Of a DNA stretch of 64,000 nucleotides, positions 8,841 to 15,570 are shown piece by piece. The stretch is from Flexivirga endophytica (GTDB lineage Bacteria; Actinomycetota; Actinomycetes; Actinomycetales; Dermatophilaceae), in contig NZ_BMHI01000001.1 in NCBI RefSeq assembly GCF_014640635.1, forward strand, positions 434,001 through 498,000, read 5' to 3'. The stretch's first letter is position 1. Every line of letters begins with the position of its first letter. The position numbers and the translations under genes were made by a program. Below the pieces are notes generated by a model, which was not told the DNA's origin, did not search any database, and saw only the letters and a list, made by a program, of their open reading frames with translations.

Positions 8841-9402
8841 CGTCGACCGCCTCCGGCATGGTGTATCGAAGGATCCGCACCGGTCGCGCGTCAGCAGGAC
8901 GGTCGGACGAGGGGCGCCTGGCCAGCGGCGCCAACAACGCCTCGATCGCGTCGTCGAGCGCGGCGATCTCCTTCGGCGTCGCGTGGATCCGGGTGTTGTA
9001 TCGGCCCGACACTGCGAGCCACTCCGGAGCGAGCGAGGAGCGCGTCGTGCGCCATCGCTCGACGAGCCCACCCTCGGAGGCCTCGATGGCGTCGCTGAGT
9101 GCGAGACCCGGCTCCGGGTCGTCGGGGTCGACCTGGAAGCGGAAACCTGAGCCGACAGCGCGCCACCAGCGGGACCGACCCCCGCCGTGGTCGGCCGGAT
9201 CGTCCTCGACCAGTCCGTGCTCGGCGAGGTGGCGCAGGTGCCAACTGGTGACTGACGGGCTCGCCCCGACATCGGGGGCCAGCTGACTGGCCGTAGAGGA
9301 TCCGACGGCGCGCAGCTTCGCGAGGATCGCGAGGCGTACCGGATGGGCCAGTGCCCGCGCACCGTGAGCGTCGAGTTCGACATCGTTCAAGCGATTGGTC
9401 AT
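8812..9402 (-). CDS. ArsR-family (HTH_20) transcriptional regulator
   Basis: A 196-residue protein with an N-terminal winged helix (DAHGARALAHPVRLAILAKL ... SVTSWHLRHLAEHGLVEDD). No metal-binding cysteine pair is visible, so it belongs with the organic-ligand or general ArsR/HTH_20 regulators that pair with MFS exporters. Start 9402 is chosen because GGAGG lies 4 nt upstream; an in-frame start at 9444 would read through the putative operator. It overlaps the downstream MFS gene by 29 nt and probably represses the pair. Confidence 0.8.
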   Translation of the reverse strand: MTNRLNDVELDAHGARALAHPVRLAILAKLRAVGSSTASQLAPDVGASPSVTSWHLRHLAEHGLVEDDPADHGGGRSRWWRAVGSGFRFQVDPDDPEPGLALSDAIEASEGGLVERWRTTRSSLAPEWLAVSGRYNTRIHATPKEIAALDDAIEALLAPLARRPSSDRPADARPVRILRYTMPEAVDDDDHRHGSD

Positions 9403-9414
9403 CCGGCCTCCAAT

Positions 9415-9440
9415 GAGAGTGATGTATCGATAGAACTCTC
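9415..9440. promoter_or_regulatory. Candidate ArsR operator
   Basis: GAGAGT (9415-9420) and ACTCTC (9435-9440) form a perfect inverted repeat around an inner TATCGATA palindrome (9425-9432). It lies 13 nt upstream of the ArsR start codon at 9402 on the minus strand. It is an AT-richer island in otherwise GC-rich sequence, as expected for a repressor site at the promoter. Confidence 0.5.
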
Positions 9441-9477
9441 TCAAAGATGTTTCGTCAACCGTCCAGTCACGGATTCT

Positions 9478-10347
9478 TCACGGCGACGTCGCCAGCGCCC
9501 GCACCTGCCGGGCCGGCTCGGACAGCGCAGCCCCACGCGCCCAGATGAGGCCGACCTCCCGGGCGGCGTCGATGCCGGTGACCGGCAACGCGGTGACACC
9601 GGTCGGCAGCTGCCGGTTGGGGGACTCGGGCAGCAGGGCGATGCCGATGCCCGCTGCGACCAGGCCGGCGACGGTGTCGAGTTCCTGACACTCCACGGTG
9701 ATACGTGGCTCGAAGCCCACCGCAGCGCACGCCTCATCGAGCAGCTGCCGCATACCGAAACCAGTTGCCATGGCCACGAATTCGCGGTCGCGTACCTCGG
9801 CGAACCCGACGGAGCGGCGCCGCGCCAGCGGATCGGTCGACGGCACGGTGAGGTGGACCTCCTGGCGTAGCAGCAGGCGCCAGCTCACCGGCGCATCCCG
9901 CGGTCGGGGCGAGACGATGCCGAGGTCGATGTCGTCGGCCACCACGGCCGAGGTGATCGTCTCGGCGGCGTCCTGCACCAATTCGAACCGAACACCCGGG
10001 TCCGCCTCGCGGGTGCGTTGGATCAGGTCCGGCACGAGCCAGGTCCCGAACGAATGCAGGAACCCCAGCCGCACCACGCGCGGTCCGTGCGACTGCAATT
10101 CGCGGACTGCCTGCTCGGCTGCGGTCAGTTCCGCGTCGGCCCGGCGGAGGTGCTCGGCATACACGCGGCCGGCGTCGTTGATCCGCAGCCGTTTCCCGTT
10201 GCGGTCGAAAAGGGTCGTGCCGAGCTGTCTCTCGAGGCGACCCAGTCGCCGGGACAGCGTCGGCTGCGGGATGCGCAGGCGCGCCGCGGCAGCCGTGACG
10301 TTCTCCTCCTCGGCGAGGACGACGAACCATCGCACGGCATCACGCAT
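9478..10347 (-). CDS. LysR-family transcriptional regulator
   Basis: A 289-residue regulator. Residues 1-60 are the LysR HTH (WFVVLAEEENVTAAAARLRIPQPTLSRRLGRLERQLGTTLFDR), and the remainder is the two-lobed effector-binding domain ending near the C-terminus with LIWARGAALSEPARQV. It is divergent from the MFS gene at 10402, the classical arrangement for LysR control of an exporter. A loose dyad in the 54-nt gap (TTATAGCG and CGCATAA around 10357-10375) is a candidate binding site. The effector is unknown. Confidence 0.85.
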   Translation of the reverse strand: MRDAVRWFVVLAEEENVTAAAARLRIPQPTLSRRLGRLERQLGTTLFDRNGKRLRINDAGRVYAEHLRRADAELTAAEQAVRELQSHGPRVVRLGFLHSFGTWLVPDLIQRTREADPGVRFELVQDAAETITSAVVADDIDLGIVSPRPRDAPVSWRLLLRQEVHLTVPSTDPLARRRSVGFAEVRDREFVAMATGFGMRQLLDEACAAVGFEPRITVECQELDTVAGLVAAGIGIALLPESPNRQLPTGVTALPVTGIDAAREVGLIWARGAALSEPARQVRALATSP

Positions 10348-10401
10348 GCGAGCACTTTATAGCGCAGACGCATAACAATACGAGAAGAGATTCATTTACG
10401 T

Positions 10402-11648
10402 ATGACGTCGCGGCACGCCAACATGGATCCGGTGACAACAGTTCAGCAGACCCCCGCAGCCGCCGGATACCGCCGTGGCGATGCCGGCTACCGGCGGATC
10501 ACTGCTGCGCTCTTCGCCGCGGGTATGACGACGTTCGTTGCGATGTACTGCGCACAGGCTGTGCTGCCTTCACTGGCAACGGAATTCAACGTCAGCCCTG
10601 CGGTGTCCGCGCTGAGCGTGTCGGCCACCACCGGTCTGCTCGCGCTCGCGATCATCCCGGCGAGCGCGCTGTCCGAACGTTTCGGCAGGACCCGCGTGAT
10701 GACCGTCTCCGCGGTGGCCTCGGCCGTCATCGGGCTGGTACTCCCGTGGTCGCCGTCGATGCAAGTGCTGGTCGTGCTGCGAGCGCTCCAAGGGGTCGCG
10801 CTCGCGGGTGTCCCCGCCACGGCGATGGCCTATCTGGCGGAGGAGGTGCACCGCAAGCATCTCGGCGCCGCGATGGGCCGCTACATCGCCGGCACGACGA
10901 TCGGCGGTCTGGCCGGGCGGCTGGTCGCCTCCTTCTCGCTCGACGCCACCACCTGGCGATGGGCCCTGGAGATCGCTGCCCTCGTTGCCCTCGGATTCAC
11001 CGTCGTCTTCGTCCGACTCGCGCCGGCTTCCCGCTACTTCGAGTCACAACCTGTCGGACTGCGCACGACCTCTCGCGCGCTCGGCGAACACCTGCGCACA
11101 CCGGCACTGCTCGGACTCTTCGCGACGGCGTTCTTGCTGATGGGCGGTTTCGTGTCGGTCTACAATATGCTCGGATTCCGTTTGCTGGCAGCGCCGTTCA
11201 ACCTGTCCGAGGCGGTCGCGGGATCGGTGTTCCTCATGTATCTGTCGGGTACCGTGTCGTCCGCGCCGGTCGGCTGGCCGATCGCTTCGGCCGCTCGCAG
11301 ACGCTGCTCACCGCGGAGATCGTCTCGGCTGCGGGTCTGGCGCTGACGCTGCCGAACAACCTGCCACTTCTACTGGTCGGCGTCTTGCTGTTCACCGCAG
11401 GCTTCTTCGCCGCACACGCCACCGCCAGCGGCTGGGTGGGTCTACTCGCCCGACAGCACCGCGCCGAAGCGAGCGCGCTCTATCTCTTCGCCTACTACGC
11501 CGGCAGCTCGGCACTCGGCGCCTGCTCCGGCCTCGCCTACGCGGCGGGCGGCTGGAACGCCTCCGTGGCGTATGTCTGTGTGCTTCTGGCGCTCGGATTC
11601 GCGGTCGCGGTGCTGGTCGCGCGTCGTGCCCGCCGGACAGCGCGCTAG
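10402..11648 (+). pseudogene. MFS transporter interrupted by a single frameshift
   Basis: The first frame (10402-11346) encodes about 285 residues of an MFS protein of the YnfM/Bcr type (SERFGRTRVMT, YLAEEVHRKHLGAAMGRYIAG). After YLSGTVSSA it breaks into non-homologous SPRRSSRLRVWR and stops. The next frame continues the protein seamlessly (AGRLADRFGRSQTLL ... GWVGLLARQHRAEASALYLFAYYAG) to a TAG at 11646-11648. One missing nucleotide near 11265-11272 explains it. The intact protein would have about 415 residues and 12 membrane segments. It may be a recent pseudogene or a sequencing error; no slippery heptamer is evident. It is divergent from a LysR regulator. The TAG stop is also the first part of the -10 element for the trpS leader. 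Confidence 0.8.
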
Positions 11649-11657
11649 GCTTGTTTC
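11646..11657 (+). promoter_or_regulatory. -10 element of the leaderless trpS leader transcript
   Basis: TAGGCT (11646-11651) is followed by 6 nt and the leader-peptide ATG at 11658, the spacing seen at other leaderless starts in this window. No clear -35 hexamer was seen. The element overlaps the stop codon of the upstream MFS reading frame. Confidence 0.5.
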
Positions 11658-11708
11658 ATGCACATCGTCAGCACCGCATGGTGGTCGCCTTCCCCGGCGG
11701 CCCGCTGA
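11658..11708 (+). CDS. trpS leader peptide (Trp-Trp attenuator peptide)
   Basis: A 16-codon reading frame, MHIVSTAWWSPSPAAR, with adjacent Trp codons at 11679-11684. It is followed by an intrinsic terminator (11727-11753) and then trpS. This is the layout of ribosome-mediated transcription attenuation: when charged tRNA-Trp is scarce the ribosome stalls at the Trp pair. GGCGGC (11696-11701) is then free to pair with GCCGCC (11730-11735) inside the terminator's left arm and prevent termination. Attenuators of this kind are described upstream of trpS in Streptomyces. The ATG follows a -10 element by 6 nt, so the message appears leaderless. Confidence 0.8.
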   Translation: MHIVSTAWWSPSPAAR

Positions 11709-11726
11709 CGAAACCCGTTTTCCACC

Positions 11727-11753
11727 AGAGCCGCCCGGTCGGGCGGCTCTTTT
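11727..11753 (+). terminator. Intrinsic terminator of the trpS attenuator
   Basis: AGAGCCGCCC (11727-11736), a 4-nt GGTC loop and GGGCGGCTCT (11741-11750) form a perfect 10-bp stem followed by a T-rich tail. It lies between the leader peptide stop (11708) and trpS (11798), so it can only act as a conditional terminator for trpS. Confidence 0.85.
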
Positions 11754-11797
11754 CGTATGGCGCTCCCGGCCGGGCATCAACCGACAAGGAGCGCACC

Positions 11798-12907
11798 ATG
11801 ACCACTCTCGATGACACTCCGCTCGACACCGAGCTGCACACCGACGCCTCGTATGCCGCGAGCCACGCCCGCAGCGCGACCCTGCACGAGCTGATCGACG
11901 ACCCACGGGCGCGTGGTCGCGAGAACCTCCGCGTGCTGACCGGGGATCGGCCGACCGGTCCGCTGCACATCGGGCACCTCTTTGCCACGTTGCAGTCGCG
12001 AGTCGCCATACAGGACAAGGGGATCGAGACGATCGTCCTGGTCGCGGACTATCAGGTGATCACCGACCGGGACAGTGTCGGCGACGTGCGGGCGGCGACA
12101 CTGGGGCAGCTGGCCGACTACCTCGCCTCGGGCATCGACCCGGCCCGGTCCACGATCTTCGCGCACTCGGCGGTGCCCGAGATCGGGCAGCTCACCCTGG
12201 CGTTCCTGTCCCTGGTGACCGACGCGGAGCTGCGACGAAACCCGACGGTGAAGGACGAGCTCGCCGCCACCGACGGCCGTCCGCTCTCCGGGCTGCTGCT
12301 GACCTACCCGGTGCATCAGGCCGCTGACATCCTCGGCGTGCACGGGACCGTCGTGCCGGTGGGCCGCGATCAGCTGCCGCACGTCGAGCAGACCCGGGCG
12401 ATCGCGCGACGCTTCAACAGTCGCTACGCCGCCGGGGAGGAGTACTTCCGCGCACCGGACGCGTTGCTGACCGATCTGCCGGTCGTCCCGGGCCTCGACG
12501 GCCGGAAGATGTCGACGAGTCGGGGCAACGGCATCTCCCTGGGTATGACGGCCGACGAGACCGCTACGCGGATCCGCAAGGCCCGCACGGATTCCGAGCG
12601 CCGGATCACCTTCGCACCGGAGGGCCGGCCGGAGGTGTCCAGCATGCTGCGGATCGTCGGGCTGTTCACCGGCGAGGCGCCCGAGCGGGTGGCCGACCGC
12701 ATCGGCGACGGGGGAGCGGCAGCCCTGAAACGGGAACTCACCACCGTGGTCAACGACGGTCTCGCGGAACACCGGTCCCGCCGCGCCGAGTTGGCCGCCG
12801 ACCCGGCATACCTGGAAAGCGTGCTGCGACAAGGCAATGCGCGTGCCCGCGAGCTCGTGGTGCGGACTCTGGATGACGTCCACGACCGGATCGGGCTGCG
12901 CTACTGA
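11798..12907 (+). CDS. trpS: Tryptophanyl-tRNA synthetase, probable attenuated/auxiliary type
   Basis: A 369-residue class I synthetase that charges tRNA-Trp. The HIGH motif is PLHIGHLF (about residues 55-62) and the KMSKS motif is KMSTS (about 237). VPVGRDQLPHVEQTRAIARRF is typical of TrpRS. It carries a roughly 45-residue N-terminal extension before the catalytic core, longer than the housekeeping E. coli enzyme. The start ATG 11798 has AAGGAG (11786-11791). The upstream Trp-Trp leader plus terminator resembles the control of the auxiliary, indolmycin-resistant TrpRS of Streptomyces coelicolor. Whether a second trpS exists elsewhere in this genome cannot be seen. Confidence 0.93.
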   Translation: MTTLDDTPLDTELHTDASYAASHARSATLHELIDDPRARGRENLRVLTGDRPTGPLHIGHLFATLQSRVAIQDKGIETIVLVADYQVITDRDSVGDVRAATLGQLADYLASGIDPARSTIFAHSAVPEIGQLTLAFLSLVTDAELRRNPTVKDELAATDGRPLSGLLLTYPVHQAADILGVHGTVVPVGRDQLPHVEQTRAIARRFNSRYAAGEEYFRAPDALLTDLPVVPGLDGRKMSTSRGNGISLGMTADETATRIRKARTDSERRITFAPEGRPEVSSMLRIVGLFTGEAPERVADRIGDGGAAALKRELTTVVNDGLAEHRSRRAELAADPAYLESVLRQGNARARELVVRTLDDVHDRIGLRY

Positions 12908-12912
12908 CGCCG

Positions 12913-12975
12913 CGCCGAGAGTGCAGCAGCTGTCGTTTGCCGGCGCTGGTAACGACCACTACTGCACTCTCGGCG
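12913..12975. repeat. 63-bp nested palindrome between convergent trpS and rtcB
   Basis: Perfect 14-bp arms CGCCGAGAGTGCAG (12913-12926) and CTGCACTCTCGGCG (12962-12975) enclose a second perfect pair GTCGTT (12932-12937) and AACGAC (12951-12956), with 5-nt spacers on both sides. It fills the gap between two convergent genes. It has no T-tract, so it is not a standard intrinsic terminator; a REP-like extragenic palindrome or a bidirectional hairpin is more likely. No second copy was found in this window. Confidence 0.6.
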
Positions 12976-12987
12976 TGGTTCCGGACG

Positions 12988-14157
12988 TCAGTCGCCCTTG
13001 ACGTTGACGATCTGCCGCAGGGTGTGCCGGACCTCGACCAGGTCGGCAGCATCCCGCATGACGACGTCGATGTCCTTGTACGCCTGCGGGATCTCGTCCA
13101 GGAATGCATCGGTGTCCCGGTACTCGATGCCGGCCATCGCCTCCCGCAGCTGGTCGCCGGTGAACTTCTTCCGAGCGGCCGACCGCGAGTAGGCCCGACC
13201 TGCCCCGTGCGGAGAAGAGTTGAGCGCGACCGGGTTGCCCCGGCCGACGACGACGTATGACGCCGTGCCCATCGATCCCGGGATCAGGCCCGGCCGCCCC
13301 GCCTCGGCGTTGATGGCGCCCTTCCGGGACAGCCACACATCCTTGCCGAAGTGCCGCTCCTGCTCGGTGTAGTTGTGGTGGCAGTTGATCCGCTCCTGCT
13401 CCACCACCGGCTCACCGACCCAGTGCGACACGTCGTGCACGACCCGGTCCATCATCTCCTCCCGGTTGAGCAGCGCGAAGTGCTGCGCCCACCGGAGCTC
13501 GGCCAGGTAGGTGCCGAACTCCGGCGTGCCCTCGACCAGGTAGGCGAGGTCCTTGTGCGGCAACGGAATCCACCACTTCTCGCACTGCTCCCGCGCGACC
13601 TTGATGTGCCGCTGCGCGATCCGGTTGCCGACACCCCGCGACCCGGAGTGCAGGAAGAGCCACACCCGGTCCTGCTCGTCGAGGCTGATCTCGATGAAGT
13701 GGTTTCCGGAGCCGAGCGACCCCAGCTGCACATCCCACTTCTTCGCGTATGACGCCGGGTCGAATCCGGCGTCCCGCGCCATCGCGGACAGCGCGTCGAG
13801 CCGAGTCTGCGTGTGCTCCCGCGTGATCCGGTGGTTGTATCCACCGGCCGACAGGGGGATGGACCGCTCGATGCTGTGCCGTATGACGGACCGGTCCTCC
13901 GGCAGCTCGCCGACGGAGAACTGGGTCCGGACGGCGATCATGCCGCAGCCGATGTCGACGCCGACGGCGGCCGGGATGATGGCCCGCAGGGTCGGAATGA
14001 CCGACCCGACGGTGGCACCGAGCCCCAGGTGGGCGTCCGGCATCAGCGCAAGGTGCGGGTGGATGAACGGCATCGTCGCGGTGAGCTCTGCCTGCTCCCG
14101 GGTGTTGCCCTCGAGCAGCGAGGCCCAGTTGAAGAGCCGGTCGTTGATCTTCTGCAT
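12988..14157 (-). CDS. rtcB: RtcB-family RNA ligase
   Basis: A 389-residue RtcB protein, the manganese- and GTP-dependent ligase that joins 2',3'-cyclic-phosphate (or 3'-phosphate) and 5'-OH RNA ends. Metal and guanylate pocket motifs are present: PDAHLGLGATVGSV, VGVDIGCGM, GSLGSGNHFIE, LHSGSRGVGN, HHNY and LNSSPHGAGRAYSRSAAR. Start 14157 (MQKINDRLFNWAS) is chosen because AAGGAA lies 7 nt upstream; an in-frame start at 14199 would run through a hairpin. There is no RtcA or archease neighbour. In bacteria RtcB repairs cleaved tRNA or rRNA under stress. The promoter probably lies in the AT-rich stretch just upstream. Confidence 0.92.
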   Translation of the reverse strand: MQKINDRLFNWASLLEGNTREQAELTATMPFIHPHLALMPDAHLGLGATVGSVIPTLRAIIPAAVGVDIGCGMIAVRTQFSVGELPEDRSVIRHSIERSIPLSAGGYNHRITREHTQTRLDALSAMARDAGFDPASYAKKWDVQLGSLGSGNHFIEISLDEQDRVWLFLHSGSRGVGNRIAQRHIKVAREQCEKWWIPLPHKDLAYLVEGTPEFGTYLAELRWAQHFALLNREEMMDRVVHDVSHWVGEPVVEQERINCHHNYTEQERHFGKDVWLSRKGAINAEAGRPGLIPGSMGTASYVVVGRGNPVALNSSPHGAGRAYSRSAARKKFTGDQLREAMAGIEYRDTDAFLDEIPQAYKDIDVVMRDAADLVEVRHTLRQIVNVKGD

Positions 14158-14170
14158 GATGAATTCCTTT

Positions 14171-14214
14171 GCAAATAATACAAATACGGCGCCGGTCAAG
14201 GACCGACGCCGTAT
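14171..14214 (-). terminator. Hairpin with T-rich tail between methyltransferase gene and rtcB
   Basis: Arms 14201-14214 and 14184-14197 pair 13 of 14 positions around a 3-nt loop. Read on the minus strand the hairpin is followed by TTTGTATTATTTG (14183-14171). It would terminate the transcript of the methyltransferase gene that stops at 14231, only 27 nt before rtcB begins. Because it sits so close to rtcB it could also act as a conditional element for that gene. Confidence 0.65.
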
Positions 14215-14230
14215 GGGAGAGCGGGGTCGG

Positions 14231-15043
14231 TCAGGTCTTGACCGCTTGCAGGGTGTAGCTGGCGGCGAGGCGCTCGGGTCGTTCGGTGAGGCGCCATTCG
14301 CCGTGCTCGTCGACCGACATCAGGCCGGGCAACGCGCACCACGGCACGCTGTCGTGCTCGACGAGCCCGGTCAGCTGCAGCCCGTGGCGCAGCAGCGCGG
14401 TGACGATCTCGCCGAGCCCGTGATTCCAGTCGATCCCGGCGTTCGCGGTGAACACGTGGTCGGTGGCGACATACGTGCCGCCGTCGGTCCAGGTATTGCC
14501 CTCGGGTTGCTCGAAGTAGGAGTAATTCGGCTCCAAGCCGTCCTCCTCGAAGGTCCACAGCATCGGGTGACCCTCCCGGATGAAGAGACGGCCACCGGGC
14601 CGCAGCAGCGACGCGACGACCTGTGCCCAGCGGTCGGCCGACGGCAACCAGCACAATGCGCCGATACCCGTGTAGACCAAGTCGAAGGTGCGGTCGCCCA
14701 GAGCTTCCGGGGCGGAGTAGACGTCCGACTCGACGTAGTCGATCGGTGCCCCTGCACTTGACGCGATCCTCCGTGCCTCTGCCAACGACGCAGGGGAGAA
14801 GTCGAGGCCGGTCGCCCGCGCCCCGAGACGGTGCAGCGACAACGTGTCGGTGCCGATGTGACACTGCAGGTGCAAGGTTTCGAGACCGCGGATGTCGCCC
14901 AGGCGCTCCTCGTCGAAGGCCACCACACCGCTCAATCGCCTTGTGCCATCGATCAGTTCGGACACGGCGTAGTCCGGGCTCACGGCGTGTGCAGCGGCCC
15001 GGTCGTCCCAGTTAGCGCGGTTGAGCGCGAGGTAATTGGTCAC
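14231..15043 (-). CDS. Class I SAM-dependent methyltransferase
   Basis: A 270-residue protein with a methyltransferase core: LQCHIGTDTLSLHRLGARATGLDFS (SAM-binding loop and acidic strand 2, about residues 76-100), FDLVYTGIGALCWLP, and LLRPGGRLFIREGHPMLW. This pattern is common in actinobacterial proteins of unknown substrate. The start is GTG 15043; a CACCCT element lies 6 nt upstream, compatible with a leaderless message. It is followed by a strong hairpin and then rtcB on the same strand. No functional link to rtcB is evident. Confidence 0.8.
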   Translation of the reverse strand: MTNYLALNRANWDDRAAAHAVSPDYAVSELIDGTRRLSGVVAFDEERLGDIRGLETLHLQCHIGTDTLSLHRLGARATGLDFSPASLAEARRIASSAGAPIDYVESDVYSAPEALGDRTFDLVYTGIGALCWLPSADRWAQVVASLLRPGGRLFIREGHPMLWTFEEDGLEPNYSYFEQPEGNTWTDGGTYVATDHVFTANAGIDWNHGLGEIVTALLRHGLQLTGLVEHDSVPWCALPGLMSVDEHGEWRLTERPERLAASYTLQAVKT

Positions 15044-15094
15044 GACCCAAGGGTGCGGGAGATCGGACCGGTAGGCAACCGAATTGGCTGAGCG

Positions 15095-15382
15095 TCAGGC
15101 GGACTGAGCCGTCTTCACCAGCCGCTCGTAGGCGACGACGCACGCGGCGCAGACGCAACACTCCGTGGCGTGCATCGACCCGGAATTGCGGACGGTGCCG
15201 GGAGCGAGCAGCGGCTCAAGCTGCCAGCCGGGGAACGAAAGGGTCTGCAGGAGACCAGGTTCCGGTGCTGGATCGCACTCATCGGCACGACAGCAACGAC
15301 ACGAGGTGTAGCCGCCGTTGCCGCCTGAGTGCCAGGTCTGCTGATGCCCGCACGATCGGCACAAGTGGACCAGGACACTCAT
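15095..15382 (-). CDS. Small cysteine-rich zinc-ribbon protein
   Basis: A 95-residue protein beginning MSVLVHLCRSCGHQQTWHSG. It contains CRSC, CRCC, DEC and, near the C-terminus, CCVCAAC, enough cysteines for two metal sites. No enzyme motif or membrane segment is seen. Start 15382 is chosen because the first Cys pair falls at the usual distance from the N-terminus; the longer in-frame start at 15454 adds only a low-complexity segment. The function is unknown. Confidence 0.6.
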   Translation of the reverse strand: MSVLVHLCRSCGHQQTWHSGGNGGYTSCRCCRADECDPAPEPGLLQTLSFPGWQLEPLLAPGTVRNSGSMHATECCVCAACVVAYERLVKTAQSA

Positions 15383-15462
15383 GCGGCCGCCGCCCAGGGG
15401 TCCACTGGTTTCGTCATACGACGAGCGTGGGCCTTCGACCTGGTTGAAGGTCAAGACACGAA

Positions 15463-15495
15463 TCCGCCGAGCGGCCTAACTGGCTGCTCGGCGGA
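15463..15495. terminator. Hairpin near the ends of the S53 peptidase and zinc-ribbon genes
   Basis: TCCGCCGAGC (15463-15472) and GCTCGGCGGA (15486-15495) form a perfect 10-bp stem with a 13-nt loop. It lies downstream of the minus-strand peptidase gene (stop at 15571) and upstream of the zinc-ribbon gene. There is no clear T-tract, so terminator function is tentative. Confidence 0.35.
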
Positions 15496-15570
15496 ATCCG
15501 TTCACCGTGTTGCGGTCTCGAGACGGCCTCGCCCAGCGGGTCGGCCCCTTCGACCCACAGGCCGTGCGCG

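Noticed and set aside
11265-11285. Programmed frameshift in the MFS gene
   Set aside because: No slippery heptamer or downstream pseudoknot is evident; a single-base deletion or sequencing error is simpler.
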